A stretch of DNA of 64,000 nucleotides from Acanthochromis polyacanthus (GCF_021347895.1 NC_067122.1:10281983-10345982); one strand, 5' to 3'; positions 51,401 to 64,000 are shown, counted from the stretch's first letter. Numbers and translations: made by a program. The notes: a model not told the origin generated them from the letters alone.

Positions 51401-54400
51401 GAGCTTCAGCTTATAACAGAAGAGATTTTCTATTCATGTGCATCAGCTGACTTGTGCAAAGCTGACTGAGCTGAAACTTAACTGACATTATCTCGGTGCC
51501 AAATTATTGGCAATCTGCGGTGCTGCAATATTTTCTTCACCCATTCATTTTCTGTCCCCGTCATTATGTTCAACATGTAAGGTATGAATGTAAAAAGATT
51601 GCATTGTAAATCTTATACTCAGGTTTATCTCACTATTCATTTACATTTTTAGATTATAGAATTTATAATCTGAACTTTATTTTGCACTTGACAGTCTAGA
51701 GATAGACATGAAGAAATTACAGGAAGAAAGATACAACACGTACCTCTCAGTTTACACAATCCTGTTTGCAAGACTGAAAACCACGACTCAAGAAAGATTG
51801 TTGCTATATACAAGAATGTCAAAATATTGCTGTTCATGTTCTGTCTTTTTTTATCCCAGGATCAAGTATAAGCTTTTAAAGCACTTGAGCCCAACTAATT
51901 TTATCTACCGCTGTGCACTTTTAAAAGAGGGACAATATTTCCTGTTGTGTTCTGGTTACTCAAGTGTTACTGCATTATGATTCACCAAAGCACATGGATG
52001 AACGCCCATTTGTTTGGTGTAAGTGTGAGCCGTAGTTGATGTGAGCGATGGCTAATAGCCGCATGATAATGAGGTGGAGAGGCGATACGGACATGGCATT
52101 CTTGTGAGCGAATCTCACCCATTAAGAGATGGATCTCTGCCCGAGCAGAAGTGCACTGCTTAATTGGTTCATTTCATCATGGGCAAAAAGCTTTAATTGG
52201 GTGACACACTGAAAGATGGATGGATCAGTTGTCCTGGGAAAAAATATAGGTGGTATCTGAGGTGGATGGTTTAGTGTGGTTGGCGTACGTGTGTCTCACC
52301 ATGTGTGCTAAAGAGAAAGGAGGCTTGAAGGAGATTATGTTAATAGAGCTCATTAGATCAACAAAGAAATGTCTTGCATGACCATGGCTGTAACAGAAGA
52401 AAGTGTCTGCCTTTGTAAAGGTACTAGAGACTTACAATACTAAAATGCGTTTGGCAGAGATGCTGGATGTGGGTGCTGAGCATGCAGAGAGCATACAGAG
52501 CAGCAGCCCACATATATTGTAGTGATGGATGGATGAGGAGCAAACTAACTAATGGAAATTCTCTTGAGCATATTATAACCCCTGTGTGTATCAAGATGTC
52601 CATCTGCATCAGTTCTCCATATCAGAACCTACAAGAAAGATAATGACTTGCAAATTTATTCTACCTATCAAAGCATCACCTTTGCGTTCAATTATAAAGC
52701 GGTGCTGTATTTAGAAGCCCTGTAGCCACAGCATTTCATTTGCGAGTGTCAGAAATCACATATCACAGACTTCACTCAGTGTTGCTATTTAAGTCGACAG
52801 AAATTCAGGTGCCTCATCTGTCATGTTTATTTGTTTCAAATAATTTTTGCTCAGAATAATTGAAATAGAAAATCACTGTAACGATAAGTGTTCACAACTG
52901 GTGTCCCCGTGAATTGTTTTGGAAATAAAGACAGAATAATTATCTTTTTCCATTTTCATAAGTGAGGCCATTATCACGGCAGATGTTGAGGAGAGGAGTT
53001 AAACCTTCTATTCACATACCACCTATTACGTTAATGATGATATGTCTTCCCTAGTGACACTGGTTAATCTATTTTTATCTATTCACATTAAAACTTGCAG
53101 ACAAATGCTGAATTTAAATGGCCAACTTTGACAGCTGGCATAAATACACTTGCTGCAGTTTTACAAAATGACAAAGGTGAACCAAATCTTTATTGCTGGT
53201 AATACCTTGACTTTAATACATTTGTTCTATACAGTAACCAATTGCATAAACCAAACAATGTTGTTTTGTAAGTGCATCTTTAATAGGCACCTTCTGGTTA
53301 CTGAGAGCTTGATACTTATTTTGGGAGCACTTTTTTTTTTTTTTTTTACATAGAAAGCACCGAAGGAAAAGGACAAAATTGCCCTCTTAAATTAACTATT
53401 GTCTTTAACTCAAACCATCACTCCCACTCATTGAAACCATCTTTTACAAGCCACATTACAGTTAGAAAAATGTGAAATGTGTGCAGCTGTGACTACTTAC
53501 TGGCAGGCAGCAAATGATCAGCCTTTATTTACATATAAAAGTCAACAGATTTGTAGACTAGTACGCTCACTAGCCAGCCACAGTGCAGAGATGCACTCAG
53601 TTGAGTTTAAATATGTGTCAGCAATGGAAAGAATTGTTGTTTGTAGTGTTTAGTGTCTATAATAAATCTTTACTTTCTTTTAATACAGACCTTTGATTTA
53701 AGTGAAATCTGGATTGCTGTTTTTTTTTCAGTACAACTTTGCTTTAAGAGTGTAAAGAAATTACACACACTGCTGCCTTTTACAGCTCTCAAAACAAGAC
53801 TCACTGCACAGACTGCAACCCGAATTATTGTGTGAAACTGTGCGCTCACACCACTGCATAGTAACTTAATGTCCCCTACAAAATGTGTGCAGAATGTTCC
53901 TTCTGTGGGTAACACCACTGGTACATTCTTATATATGTTGTGTGCTTCTCAGCCAGGCTGTGTTTTCTTGCTGCTGGATGAAATGCAGACATTTTTGAAC
54001 TATAGGTAATGCTATTTGTTCCGTACTATTTTGTGTTTGGGAATGCTGTCCCTTTAGGCTTGCTGTACCTTTACGCCTGTTTGTCTGGCATCTGGGGGAC
54101 TAAACATGGAGCATGAGGGACTTCACAACCTTATACAGCTGTGAAAATCAGTTTGAATCAGTACAGCCACCTTCTCACTGCCTATGGTTTCATTATGTTT
54201 GTGAACAGTATATTGCAAAACACTGCTTGAGAAACTACCCAGTGTCGAAAGTTGGAAGCTCTATAGCACTGCAGAGAAACGCCTATAGCTTTAACAAAAC
54301 AAGTCTGAATTAAACAGAACTTGCCTGTCTGTTTTGTAAATTTTATCAATGGCATAGTAAAAGTCAGCCAAAGAAATTAAAGTTGTGGTCACAATGTAGC

Positions 54401-57400
54401 TATCATTACCAAATCTGTGTGTTTTTCATGAAGTGAAGATCAATTATGACTTAACATGATTGGTGCATTTACCTGAGTTGGGGCTGTAAAGACAATCTGG
54501 AAAGACAACACTCACATATTAACTGCTTTTAAATAGCAAAGGAGAATGTGTAAGCCAAGTATTGCATAAATACACATTCAATGGACATGACACCCACTTT
54601 ATGGATCAAGTTCCAATAATCACTCTCTTTTTAGTGCTTGTTTGTCTCCCACTCACTACACAGTAAATGCTCCACTACATTTACCAGTTGCGTGTCTTGT
54701 CTTGCCTGGCGTTTGATTCTGGGAGGGTACATACAGTTGATTCAGCCTTTTTGCTGAAGGCGGCTACCTGCTGCTGCTTGAATCGGCATTGATGATAACA
54801 GCCAGAGTGAATCAAAACAGAAAAATTGCAAATCGTTAAACCAAAACAGTGAACAAAAAGACGGTAAAAACTTTCTGAGGAGTTGAGAAGAAGTTCAGAG
54901 TCAGCTCCAGTTTCCCTTTTGTGTTTGTCACTATGAGCAATGTGCAAGTCAGTATACAGTACTTGTGGTCATGTAAAAAGTACTGATTGTAGGAGCATTA
55001 AACATCATGTGTGCTGTATTCTGAGAGCAACTTTACAACGTGGCAAGTAAAATGGATTTATCTTAAACTGTGTTTGCTGTATGTGAGCATGCATGTGCTG
55101 AATGTCTGCAGTAGGTATTAACATATTGCAGTGTGTAATTACAGTACATGATACAGAGAGACTCAAACTGACACCTGCTCTCCTCAGCTTGGCAGAGAAG
55201 AAAAATGCACAGGTGCTCTCTGTGCCTCTCTTTCACTGTCTTTCGCCCTCCTTTCTATTTTCCTTCGTGTTTGTGTGGGTCTGTGGGTGTTTATGTGTAG
55301 GAAACAGCATGTGTGCGTTTCAGTGTGCTCTAGCTGTCCCAGTGGTGCCTTGCACCGGTTTTGCCTACAAGCTAGCGACCTATTTTTCACAGTGTTGAAC
55401 GAAGTAGACATTTGAACACAGAGAGAAGCACAGCGAGACGGGGAAGGAGGGGTGCGGATCAGTTCCTCTGCTTTTATTCAGGCTTGTGGATTAATTACCC
55501 TGTACCTAAACCTGATCCCGTGCTGTGAGCGAGACACTTTGGCATCACCCTGATCAATAATGCATTTTTCTGTCTCTCCATTTAATTTGCACGTAAGCCC
55601 CACATGCTGGCATCACCATCTCCCTGGAAAAGTGCAGGAGACACCTGATACCCAAAGTGCAACACTCAACCCTCACCCCCATAATACCCCCTCCCTTCTC
55701 TGTTGCTCACTGACAAATTGATTCTCTCTCAATGTGCCGCATGGAAAAAAATCTCCTCAATCCTAAGGAGCAGCGTAATAAGATACATGGCATGTTGGAT
55801 TAGCTCACGGGTTTGTACAAATTTGTTCCTGTTTTGGTTTAAATTGTGACACTCTCCATTTCTGGAGACGGCTATTTAGCAATTTAGTGAAAGCTTAGGT
55901 GCAAGAAGAAAGACAGCGTAAAGTGGTTGCTACCACTTCTTGAGAGCGGTAGCAACCAGAGTTAGTATGGCGCTACATTTACAGCCGTCGAACAAGAGTA
56001 GCTGTTAGCAGCAAGGTCAAACTATCGGGGGAGACGGGTAGGTCATCTGATCTTGTGTGATTTATCTGCTGTGTGTTTGAGTGTGTTTGGCCCTGCATTG
56101 AAAGGAGAGCTGCATGCCGGGACCTTAGACTGTTGCTTTGTAAAGTGTGTGGTTTTCCGGAGCACCTCATTTAGTAGCCACTCTCTAATGTTGACCAGGA
56201 GTCTCCAGACTTAGTGACCTGCAGGGCCAGATCTGCACTTTCAGTTTGTCTCAGGGTTTTTCTTCTTGCAGTGTCTTTATTCTATAGAGTACATAGATAG
56301 TCTACACACATCGGATAAACAAAAACAATAGACTTTAACCAATTGTGATATTTGGCATTGTTTCAGTTATTTATTTGTTTATGTAACAGTGCTCTACAAA
56401 TTTTAGAATGACCATTTTATTTTTATGTTTTAATATTACAAATGCATGTCACCAAACTGTAATCCTTCTTGTACGTAACATGACATTTGTTACTGGTTTC
56501 GCTTTTCCCATTGAAACAGAACGTTTGCTATTGAGGACTGAAATACAGTATGTTTTGCAATATGCAAAGGTTTGCTTATATTTAAAACACATGTTGTTGG
56601 TCACATTTGTGTTATCAGGATATGTGATGCGATGCGGCAAGTGAAGTCACTTAGTAGTATACCTATGGAGTCTCATGGGAACTTGGTGAGGAGTAGCTGT
56701 TTCTGACATGCATTGTTAGAATCTTTCAGTAGGTGTATAATAAATGAGAATCTTCTGTTGCCAGTGCACAGTCCTGTAATTGGTGTGCTTGCATTGTTAA
56801 CAAGTAGGAAAACAATGCATAATCCATGAGTGGGGCATGATCTTTTCGTGAATCCGTATTCTGAAATAGCTGACCCTATTGTACCAACAAACCATATGCA
56901 CTGTTGAGATGAGACAGTTTCCCCAAACTCTACTTGTCAAGTACACATGCCCTAGTACGCTGTGCATTGCTCCTTTGCACAGTGTGCAGTCCTATTGTCC
57001 TTGTACCAGTTTTGAAAGTACTTGTTCTTTAAGTTTTAATTTGACTACACTGCTACCACAAAAGCACACGACTGAACTGCACATTTATTGCTCTTGTTAA
57101 GTGATTCTGATTTGTCAGCGCTCACATGTACCTTTATAGAGATCCAGACTGACATCAACAGTGCACTTACCACTTAGTGCTTAGGAGAATGCTGAGCCAA
57201 TTAACCAGCTGCCTGACTTCAGGCAATGCGGGGAACAAATAAACTCTTCTTGCCACTGCCTTGCCTTTGTGTACTTGGGCATCTCATCTCACTTAAGTGC
57301 TATGGAATATGATTTTAATCTTTTATTTTTCACTCTTGTATTGTGAGACAGAAGCTTAAAATTAATTGCTTGTTAAATCACCATTAACCCAATGACACCA

Positions 57401-57452
57401 TTTGCTGCCAAATAATACCACTGTGGCAGAGGAAAGGAAATTAAATGGGAAC
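48446..57452. other. Non-coding unique sequence with candidate conserved blocks
   Basis: No host gene recognised. A TATA-box-like TATATAAAAGGG is at 49833-49844. A-runs lie at 51199-51213 and 51368-51385, and T17 at 53331-53347. 52020-52240 holds several TTAATTGG-type cores in a complex sequence, and 55440-55760 is likewise a possible conserved block. A perfect 11-bp stem hairpin is at 55924-55958. The 170-codon frame at 50072-50584 is judged chance. Confidence 0.5.
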
Positions 57453-57465
57453 ATGTTTTTCACCA

Positions 57466-57827
57466 GGGCTACACAGTGCTGTAGTGGTTAGCACTTTCGC
57501 CTTGCAGCAAGAAGATCCCCGGTTCACGTCCCGGCCTGGGATCTTTCTGCATGGAGTTTGCATGTTCTCCCTGTGCATGCGTGGGTTTTCTCTGGGTACT
57601 CCGACTTCCTCCCACAGTCCAAAAATATGCTGAGGTTAATTGATTACTCTAAATTGCCCATAGGTGTGAATGTGAGTGTGATTGTTTGTCTGTATATGTA
57701 GCCCTGTGACAGACTGGCGACCTGTCCAGGGTGTCCCCTGCCTTCGCCTGAGTCAGCTGGGATAGGCTTCAGCCCCCCGCGACCCGAGTGAGGATTAAGC
57801 GGCGTATAGAGAATGGATGGATGGATG
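57466..57827 (+). mobile_element. tRNA-derived SINE, V-SINE/HE1-like
   Basis: A head with an A box (TAGTGGTTAGC, 57482-57492) and a B box (GGTTCACGTCC, 57521-57531; usual form GGTTCGANTCC) is followed by the GAGTTTGCATGTTCTCC ... GGGTACTCCG ... CTCCCACAGTCC body and the CTCTAAATTGCCC and CAGCTGGGATAGGCT segments typical of this SINE superfamily in fish, ending in a GGAT-repeat tail. Flanking sequences ATGTTTTTCACCA (57453-57465) and ATGTTTTCGACCA (57825-57837) match at 11 of 13 and are the likely target duplication from reverse transcription at the insertion site. The copy is full length but mutated in its B box. Confidence 0.88.
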
Positions 57828-57837
57828 TTTTCGACCA

Positions 57838-58130
57838 TCTCTCTGTTTATCGTAAAGAGAGGAGGTGGATATAAAGACTCTGTTAGAGGCATATTTGTGC
57901 GTTGCTCTTAATTTTATTCTGGAACACATTGCTTATGTTCAATCAAAACATTATGCACTCACTAAACTGCCTGATTATCAATATTATTTACATTTGCAAT
58001 TCAGTCAGACAGCTCACATTTTGAATCTCTTATTGCAGAAGCAAAATAGAGTTTGCTGTCTAGACTCCAAGCTCATCACTCTTCGCAGATATGTTTACAT
58101 ATGAGTGATGAGTTAATAGCTTCCCCCTCC
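57838..58130. other. Short unique spacer
   Basis: AT-rich sequence between the SINE and the hAT element; nothing recognised. Confidence 0.55.
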
Positions 58131-58138
58131 CCCTAGAG

Positions 58139-58665
58139 CAGGGGTCACCAACTATATTTGCCAGAGGAACAGAATTTTACCGGACAGTCACTTTGGGGGC
58201 CGGACCCTCAAACAAAAATTAAATAAAAATCGAATTTTGGCATAACATTATTATTTGATGTTTATTTTTTATATTTTTTCCATTTCATTACAAAACTGAA
58301 GGCATTTTTAGCCTTTATGAGTCAGTGCTCCTATCACCTGTACCACAGTCAACCACTAGGAGTAATAGAGATATTTTGCCTCATCTCAAGTCAACTTTAT
58401 TCACAGAGCACTTGAAAAAGAAACACCGCAGAAGTGACAGGAAAGGGCCTCTTAACACGGGTAAAATGGCACTCTCTAAGGCCACGAAACGAAAAGTTGA
58501 TGTGGAAAACAGATCCTTTAATAATGACTGGACTGACTGCTTTAATAGTGTGGACCACATGATATTTTCTCTTTGATCCTCACAATTTTGGAATCCAGTC
58601 GCGGGCCGGATTGGACGGTTTGGCGGGCCGGATTCGGCCCGCGGGCCGCCAGTTGATGATCACTG
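58139..58665 (+). mobile_element. hAT (Charlie-like) non-autonomous transposon
   Basis: A 527-bp element with a perfect 8-bp target duplication, CCCTAGAG, at 58131-58138 and 58666-58673. Terminal inverted repeats CAGGGGTCACCAACT and AGTTGATGATCACTG match at 12 of 15. The right subterminal region is packed with GCGGGCCGGATT-type GC-rich motifs, characteristic of Charlie-group elements. The interior keeps only the start of the transposase gene (58466-58576), so it is an internally deleted copy. Confidence 0.93.
58466..58576 (+). pseudogene. N-terminal stub of a Charlie-type hAT transposase
   Basis: A 36-codon frame from ATG 58466 to TGA 58574-58576. After a short lead (MALSKAT) it reads KRKVDVENRSFNNDWTD, matching the KRKxDxENRxFxxxW motif found at the very start of hAT Charlie-group transposases and of host genes derived from them, such as EPM2AIP1. 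It then runs into unrelated codons where the interior deletion joins the right-end sequence. The BED finger, dimerisation and catalytic domains are missing. Frame is open upstream to 58325, but those residues do not belong to the motif. Confidence 0.8.
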
Positions 58666-58673
58666 CCCTAGAG

Positions 58674-59777
58674 ACTCTCGGTGGATGCTGGGGTGGTGGA
58701 GGGGCTGAAAGAGCAGCCAGACATTTTTGCAGCATAATTAGACTGCCACATCGGGAGGGTGTGTTTGGTAGATGATGTGGTTAGATGGCAGTGCGGAGAG
58801 AAGAGTCCACCTGCAGACATGTCTTTCACTTATATTTAAAAGTAAGAGGTTTAAATTAATGAATTATTATTATTATTATTATGCAACAATTGATTAATTT
58901 ACAAATTGAGTACTCTGGATACTTGTCCTCTGCTAATGTTGCTATTTGAACAACAAAATTATTCAAGTCACAAAGGAAGTTGTTACATGTGCCACTGGGA
59001 TAGAGCAGAATTATAATAATTGACCCTGACTTGATTGATTACATGTCCACTAACTGGAGGAACTTTGAGGGTCACAGAGGACTCTGTCATGGTGCCCATT
59101 TACTAACTAAACCTCCGCAAGGCTCTCTGCTTGCCGACAGGGAACCGCTCACCTCCTCTGGTTCCTGCAATTTTAAGCAGTAAAGGACTCCCAATGGTTC
59201 AACTAAGTACTACAGCTTATCTACAATAAATACAGTTTGTAACATCTAGGGAAATAGCCTCAGATTTGGACTCGGTATAGGCACAACAATTATCAAATCT
59301 AGGACAAAAGCACATCCCTACTTATTTCACTTTAGCAATTCACTAAGATCTGTGCCTGATCAAATTTGAGGCAAAATTAATCAATCCAGTTGCAGAATCC
59401 TTACCCAAATATGTCTACAAGGCCTAATTTATATATTTATTCTGACTTTGATGAGGAAATGTCATTACTGCAGTTCTGGTTGCTGCTGGCTTTTGGAAGT
59501 ACTTACGGTTTGTGAGGACAGCAAAGTCCCAAATGACTACACCTGTGAGTAATAATACTTTCATTATAAGAATAATGTTACTCGGCTACAGTGGAATTCA
59601 TAACTTTTAAATCTGAGTTTCTGTGCTCATACTCTTTTGTTTTTTAGTTTGAAATGATTGAAAAGTTACTCATACACATGGTGATAATAAAAATATGTGG
59701 GTATTTATTTTTGCACATCAGTAATTATTTTTCTCAGGAATGTAGGTGTATTTTAAAATTTCTCATACATACATATA
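58674..59777. other. Non-coding sequence
   Basis: No gene recognised. A small (ATT)n repeat is at 58863-58882. Confidence 0.5.
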
Positions 59778-59893
59778 CACACTACCATTCAAAGGTTTAG
59801 GGTCACCCAGATAATTTCATGTTTTCTATGAAAACTCAGACTTTTATCGCTTTTATTCATCTGCTAACATAATTGCACAAAGGTTTTTCCCAT
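59778..59893 (+). mobile_element. Truncated end of a Tc1-like MITE
   Basis: After a TA (59776-59777) the sequence reads CACACTACCATTCAAAGG, then TTTAGGGTCACCC and ATTTCATGTTTTCTATGAAAACTC ... GCTAACATAATTGCACAA. This is the terminus of a Tc1-like repeat abundant in teleosts (usual form CACTACCGTTCAAAAGTTTGGGGTCA). Only about 115 bp survives; no inverted partner is seen downstream, where a TA/CA microsatellite begins. Confidence 0.8.
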
Positions 59894-59902
59894 TCCCATT
59901 CT

Positions 59903-59903
59903 C

Positions 59904-59978
<75 letters not shown>
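59903..59978. repeat. (TA)n(CA)31 compound microsatellite
   Basis: About seven TA units followed by 31 uninterrupted CA units (59917-59978). It starts about 10 bp beyond the truncated Tc1-like terminus, suggesting the array either arose at or expanded over the element's broken end. The minus-strand frames encoding Cys-Val repeats here are artefacts. Confidence 0.97.
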
Positions 59979-59980
<2 letters not shown>

Positions 59981-62900
59981 GTGAATGCTCCAACCAATGT
60001 GGGGAGATCATGCTTATAGGACAGGGGCCTGAGGAAAGGGGTCTGAAGTGCTGCAGTTGAACCCTCTTTAGTGCCGCTTGAGCTGAAGTCCAGAACACGC
60101 TTGTTGATGAGTGCTATGTTTTCTTTTCTTTTTCCTTTCTTCTTTTTGATAGACTGTATGTCCATAAGAGAAATTTGCTCAGCGGTTGCTAGACATTTTT
60201 AATTTATATGTTTAGGCTAAGTATCTCATACGTTTCCTTGTGGTGTATGGAAGGGGTCTATTTGTAATGACCATGTGCAATTTATTGGTACAAAAGTTGT
60301 GTTGTTGTGTTTGACAGCCGTTATGGTGGACGTTTCAGTAGGTTATGGGCCTCTCTGAAGATTGCTTAATATTTGTTTAAGAGCATCTCTACATTATGGT
60401 ATAGTATGCAGTTCTGTATTTGTGACAAAGATACTAAATAAATCTACCTTTTTGGGATGACAGGTAGTTGTGTAGTCTATCTAGTGTATCTCCGTTGGCA
60501 CGTTGACAGCAGAAAGGATATTTGGCTTGCTTAATGCAGGCAAGTGAAAACTCAAAGGCAGTTCTTGCTTTAGATTGAGACCTGCAGCTGTAAGATGACT
60601 CCTGCAAAAAAGTCTTTCCTGCTTACATCTACCCTTCTGTGTTTGTCTCCATTATAGAAAGATCAAGTCATAAAGTCCAGACAGTCGTATAGTTTATAAA
60701 ACATACTGCATTTCTGGTAAATCATGTTTATGTTCTAGGTTATGTGTTGTGTTCTTGGATACAAAATACTTGCTATATTGAAACAAAAAAAGCCCTATTC
60801 TGCCAGATGTGAGGACATAAACTCAGCGACCAGGGTAGCTCTGGGAGACAGTAATGTACCCTTGTAACTCAATCTCTAAGCAGACTGCTGAATGGAGAAA
60901 TGTAGCTTCTTTGGCTTGCGCTATTCTCTCTTCCCGTTGTGACCTTTTTCAGTTCCCTTCCGCTTAGGGACTGCACTGATCCCGTAGCAGTCATTCGAGC
61001 AAGAGGAGAACAGTATAAAGATAGCAGCATAATGTTTGGCTTTCATTTACGGTCACAGCATAGCAGTAGAAGAGGAGGTTGTCCACAGTAGCTTGGGGTA
61101 TATATATTTATACTTGCATACATATATATACATATGCACATAAAAACTCACAAAGTGACCCACCTAATCTAATATGACATTAGTGCAGCCAGTTTGTGCT
61201 TGGAGTCACACAGTTTGTAACATGGACATGATCTGAGTGCAGTGAATATCCGTAATGTCTCACGTCTGGGAGGTCCAGTTACTTGTGAATCACTTCTCCT
61301 GTCTTTGACTACACCATGAAGGCAAAAGAACACTCAAAGCAACTATATGAAAATTCTGTTTAAAAGCATCAGTCAGAAAATGGAACTAAGATCATTTCCA
61401 AGTCACTGAGTATCCTTAGAGCGTGTCATTTTTAAGTCGACATTGATGTCATCTGATAAAAACAAAAACATAATGTATTTTGTGCTGTAGCTAATGATTC
61501 TAGGAACAGGATCGAGTTTAAAATTCAATTTGTTGTCAGGATAAACTTAACTATCACATAAATAATCCCAAATTTAAGCAATGCCTCAAGCACTGTAGTA
61601 CACAGTTTCGAAGAGCGACACTTCATGTAACATAGTAGCTTGTAAATATTGTAGCCGCATGGAGTCACTTATAACAAAAATACGTCCAGATTTCATTGAT
61701 GCATTGCATGCATACAGAATGAGGAACTGCCATTCTGAACGTACTGAATTGCAAAGCCACTGCTCAAAAAGCAATGAGTGGTACAATATCTCCTCCTCTT
61801 GCAAGGATGTGTTTCAGATATGTTCTTTGACCTATCCCATGCCTTAACAAGCATAACAGTCAAGAAATTCATGTCTTCAGTATTTATAAATGATGGTTTG
61901 ATTATCTGTAACACATTGATGCTGAAACAAGCACCAAATAGCCGAACAGAACACGCACACTGTGATTTGTAGTGTTACCAGGTGAGCAATCTGCCACCAT
62001 GAACCTGTCAATAAGCAGATGCTGATGGGTTTGGGATCTTGCATGTGACACAGACACAGCAGACTGATACAAATATAGAGAAGTTGTTTTTTTGTATGCA
62101 TGGCTTGTGTTTCGAAAAATACATTCTTCAGGTTGGTGGCAACCCAGGCACTTGTGTCAGTCACATTAAGCATTCTATTACAATAGTATTGCTTGCAACC
62201 TTTTCAGAGTGTACTGTTAACAATGACAAATGCATAAATATATGTTTTCTTTTGTGAAATATTTGCAATGGTTTGTAGGTAATCAAGAATTTTTAAAAAT
62301 GTATTAATCTTTTTGTTTGTCCTATTTCATCGTACACATTGCCCACTATAGTGTCTCACAGACACATGTGAAGCCCAAATTAGTCAACACAGTAATCACT
62401 AATCACATCCATGTGGTCTTTGTTATTGCAGCATGGTTTTTCTGTAAAGCGTGCTAATTCCGTTTAATGCACCAGTTCTGCTTCAAAATGATCTGATTCG
62501 TGATTGGCTCAACATGGTGATCATCAGCAGCATCAGGTACATCTTCGTTTCCAGTGCTGTTGTTACCAAAACTCTCTAATATCAAAGAAAATGCTTTTCT
62601 GAACTAAATATATAACGCAGCTGCAGCGCCGTCGTGTTACTGTGACAATAAGTCAAATAGACACGATTCGTATCCTTTGCGTCTATGTTAAGCCATTGTA
62701 GCAGTGACATAACGCTGTCGCCATGAGGGCAAACTGGAAATGTCAGCATCATGCTGTGCAATACTCCTTCAGCATACTGTTATTGAAAAAACTTATTATA
62801 TATTTCTACCCTATATACTTTGTCAGTAAAACTTATTTTTGGCATTTTGTTGAGAACCAGGGAGTTGAGCGCTCAGCTGAAAAAAAAAAAAAAAAAAAAA

Positions 62901-64000
62901 CGTGTTATACAGTCCCTTTGCTGAGGAGTTATGCATCTTATGGATAATGGAGCTAGACATGAAAGTATATTTTGGTGTTAACAACACAAGGACTATGTGT
63001 AAATGCGCTCTCAATTGTTTCACAATTGACTGCAACAGGTAATTAAATTTATCACAAATGTACACTTTCTCACTATTTTTCACAGTCTTTCATTACATTT
63101 TTTACATTCTCTCAGCCTGTCATTTGCTGTGTTTCTTTTTTCTGTCATCATATACTTCAGCAGTGTACTGTAGGCCTTTTGATAGAGAGATGAGTGACAG
63201 AGTGTGCAAGGTGTTTTCTGAGATTGGATGCAGCATGACATTGTCTGGCAGTGATAAGACCCTGTACTTTGCAGTTGTGTCATTTAAAAAAAAAAAAAAG
63301 CTGTTGGCAGAAGAAACAAACATCAGTGTGACATCTGTTGTTGCATGCTTGTCTTTTGACGGACAGGCTGCAATTAAAGTTGTGTAAAACCTGGACAGTG
63401 TGGTAAGTCTGCATGAAATATAATAAGAACGTGTTTATCATTTGAATTTTGTCTCAGTTATTATGAATGTACAAATTGTTTGAAGAATTGGATGTGAAAA
63501 TTGTTGCATACATAATGCAAAATATGCAAATCAATATTTACATTTTTAGGGTTGGTTAAAAAAAAAACAAGCCTGTAGATATAATGAGTGGCACTTTTGT
63601 GGGAGGAAATGTGCTAAAATAATGGAGTGAGGGCAATCCATTTCTGCTGTGGTGTGTTCAGTATTACACATAAACCAAATGAAGCATTTCTATTGATTGT
63701 CACTTCCTTGGATTTCACTGTTTGGGAATGAAAAGTGGGGGATCTCCCTCTATCAGCTGACACGGCTCATTGTTCACCATGGACTAATAAAGAGCTTTAC
63801 TGGTGCCATTATGCACTCTCTGTGGCTAGTGACAGACTGATGACAAACCTTAAAGATGAAAGCCGTTTCACATTTAAGCAATAACAGATGGAGGGCCTCA
63901 CTCACCGAATTGCCTCCGTAAATATAAACCTGCATGTTATATTATTCCAAATAACTTGTATGCCATTATGTATGCTTGGTTCCATTTATATTGCTCACAG
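59979..64000. other. Non-coding unique sequence
   Basis: No host gene recognised. A21 run at 62880-62900 and a shorter A-run near 63286-63299. 63600-63930 is a complex, low-repeat block that looks like a possible conserved non-coding element running up to the end of the window. Open frames are all under 110 codons and unrelated to known families. Confidence 0.5.

Noticed and set aside
59853..60165. Minus-strand frames with Cys-Val repeats
   Set aside because: Translation of the (CA)31 microsatellite.

Overview
This is AT-rich, repeat-studded nuclear DNA from a ray-finned fish, most likely a percomorph or other spiny-rayed teleost. The evidence is the repeat community: Tc1-like transposons of several lineages, Tc1/mariner MITEs with TA target duplications, hAT elements with 8-bp duplications, tRNA-derived SINEs of types common in teleosts, and long (CA)n arrays. 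I found no protein-coding host gene. The open frames spread over both strands are short, unrelated to any family I recognise, and about as long as chance gives in AT-rich DNA. The window reads as intergenic or deep intronic sequence, with one possible spliced non-coding exon (23994-24099).

Layout. 1-1935: unique sequence. 1936-2272: a fish interspersed repeat with telomere-like CCCTAA motifs, ending in an (AC)33 array. 2355-2445: a strong hairpin. 2711-4345: a nearly intact Tc1-like transposon with 213-bp inverted repeats of IR/DR type and a transposase frame broken by one early TGA. 4348-18467: unique sequence with scattered regulatory-looking blocks. 18468-19973: a second, older Tc1-like element whose centre has been replaced by about 590 bp of unrelated repeat. 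19976-27474: unique sequence holding the candidate exon. 27483-27983: a short hAT element with a BED zinc-finger remnant. 28372-28545: a minus-strand tRNA-derived SINE. 35440-35755: a third, decayed Tc1 transposase relic. 37341-37478: a polypyrimidine tract. 40295-40598: an almost fully palindromic Tc1/mariner MITE. 48290-48445: a possible old SINE. 57466-57827: a V-SINE/HE1-like SINE with target duplication. 58139-58665: a hAT (Charlie-like) element with a perfect 8-bp duplication and the N-terminal stub of its transposase. 59778-59978: the truncated end of a Tc1-like MITE joined to a TA/CA microsatellite.

The genes present are all transposon genes and none looks functional. The two best-preserved frames, the Tc1 transposase and the BED finger, are each cut by a TGA. 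Arginine CGA codons would fit both sites and the usual CpG decay, but that is inference. I saw no undescribed multi-gene system. The best leads are the hairpin, the young Tc1 copy, the hAT subterminal GATCCG cluster, the candidate non-coding exon and a few homeodomain/POU-site-rich blocks that could be conserved enhancers. Those need alignment to other fish to confirm.
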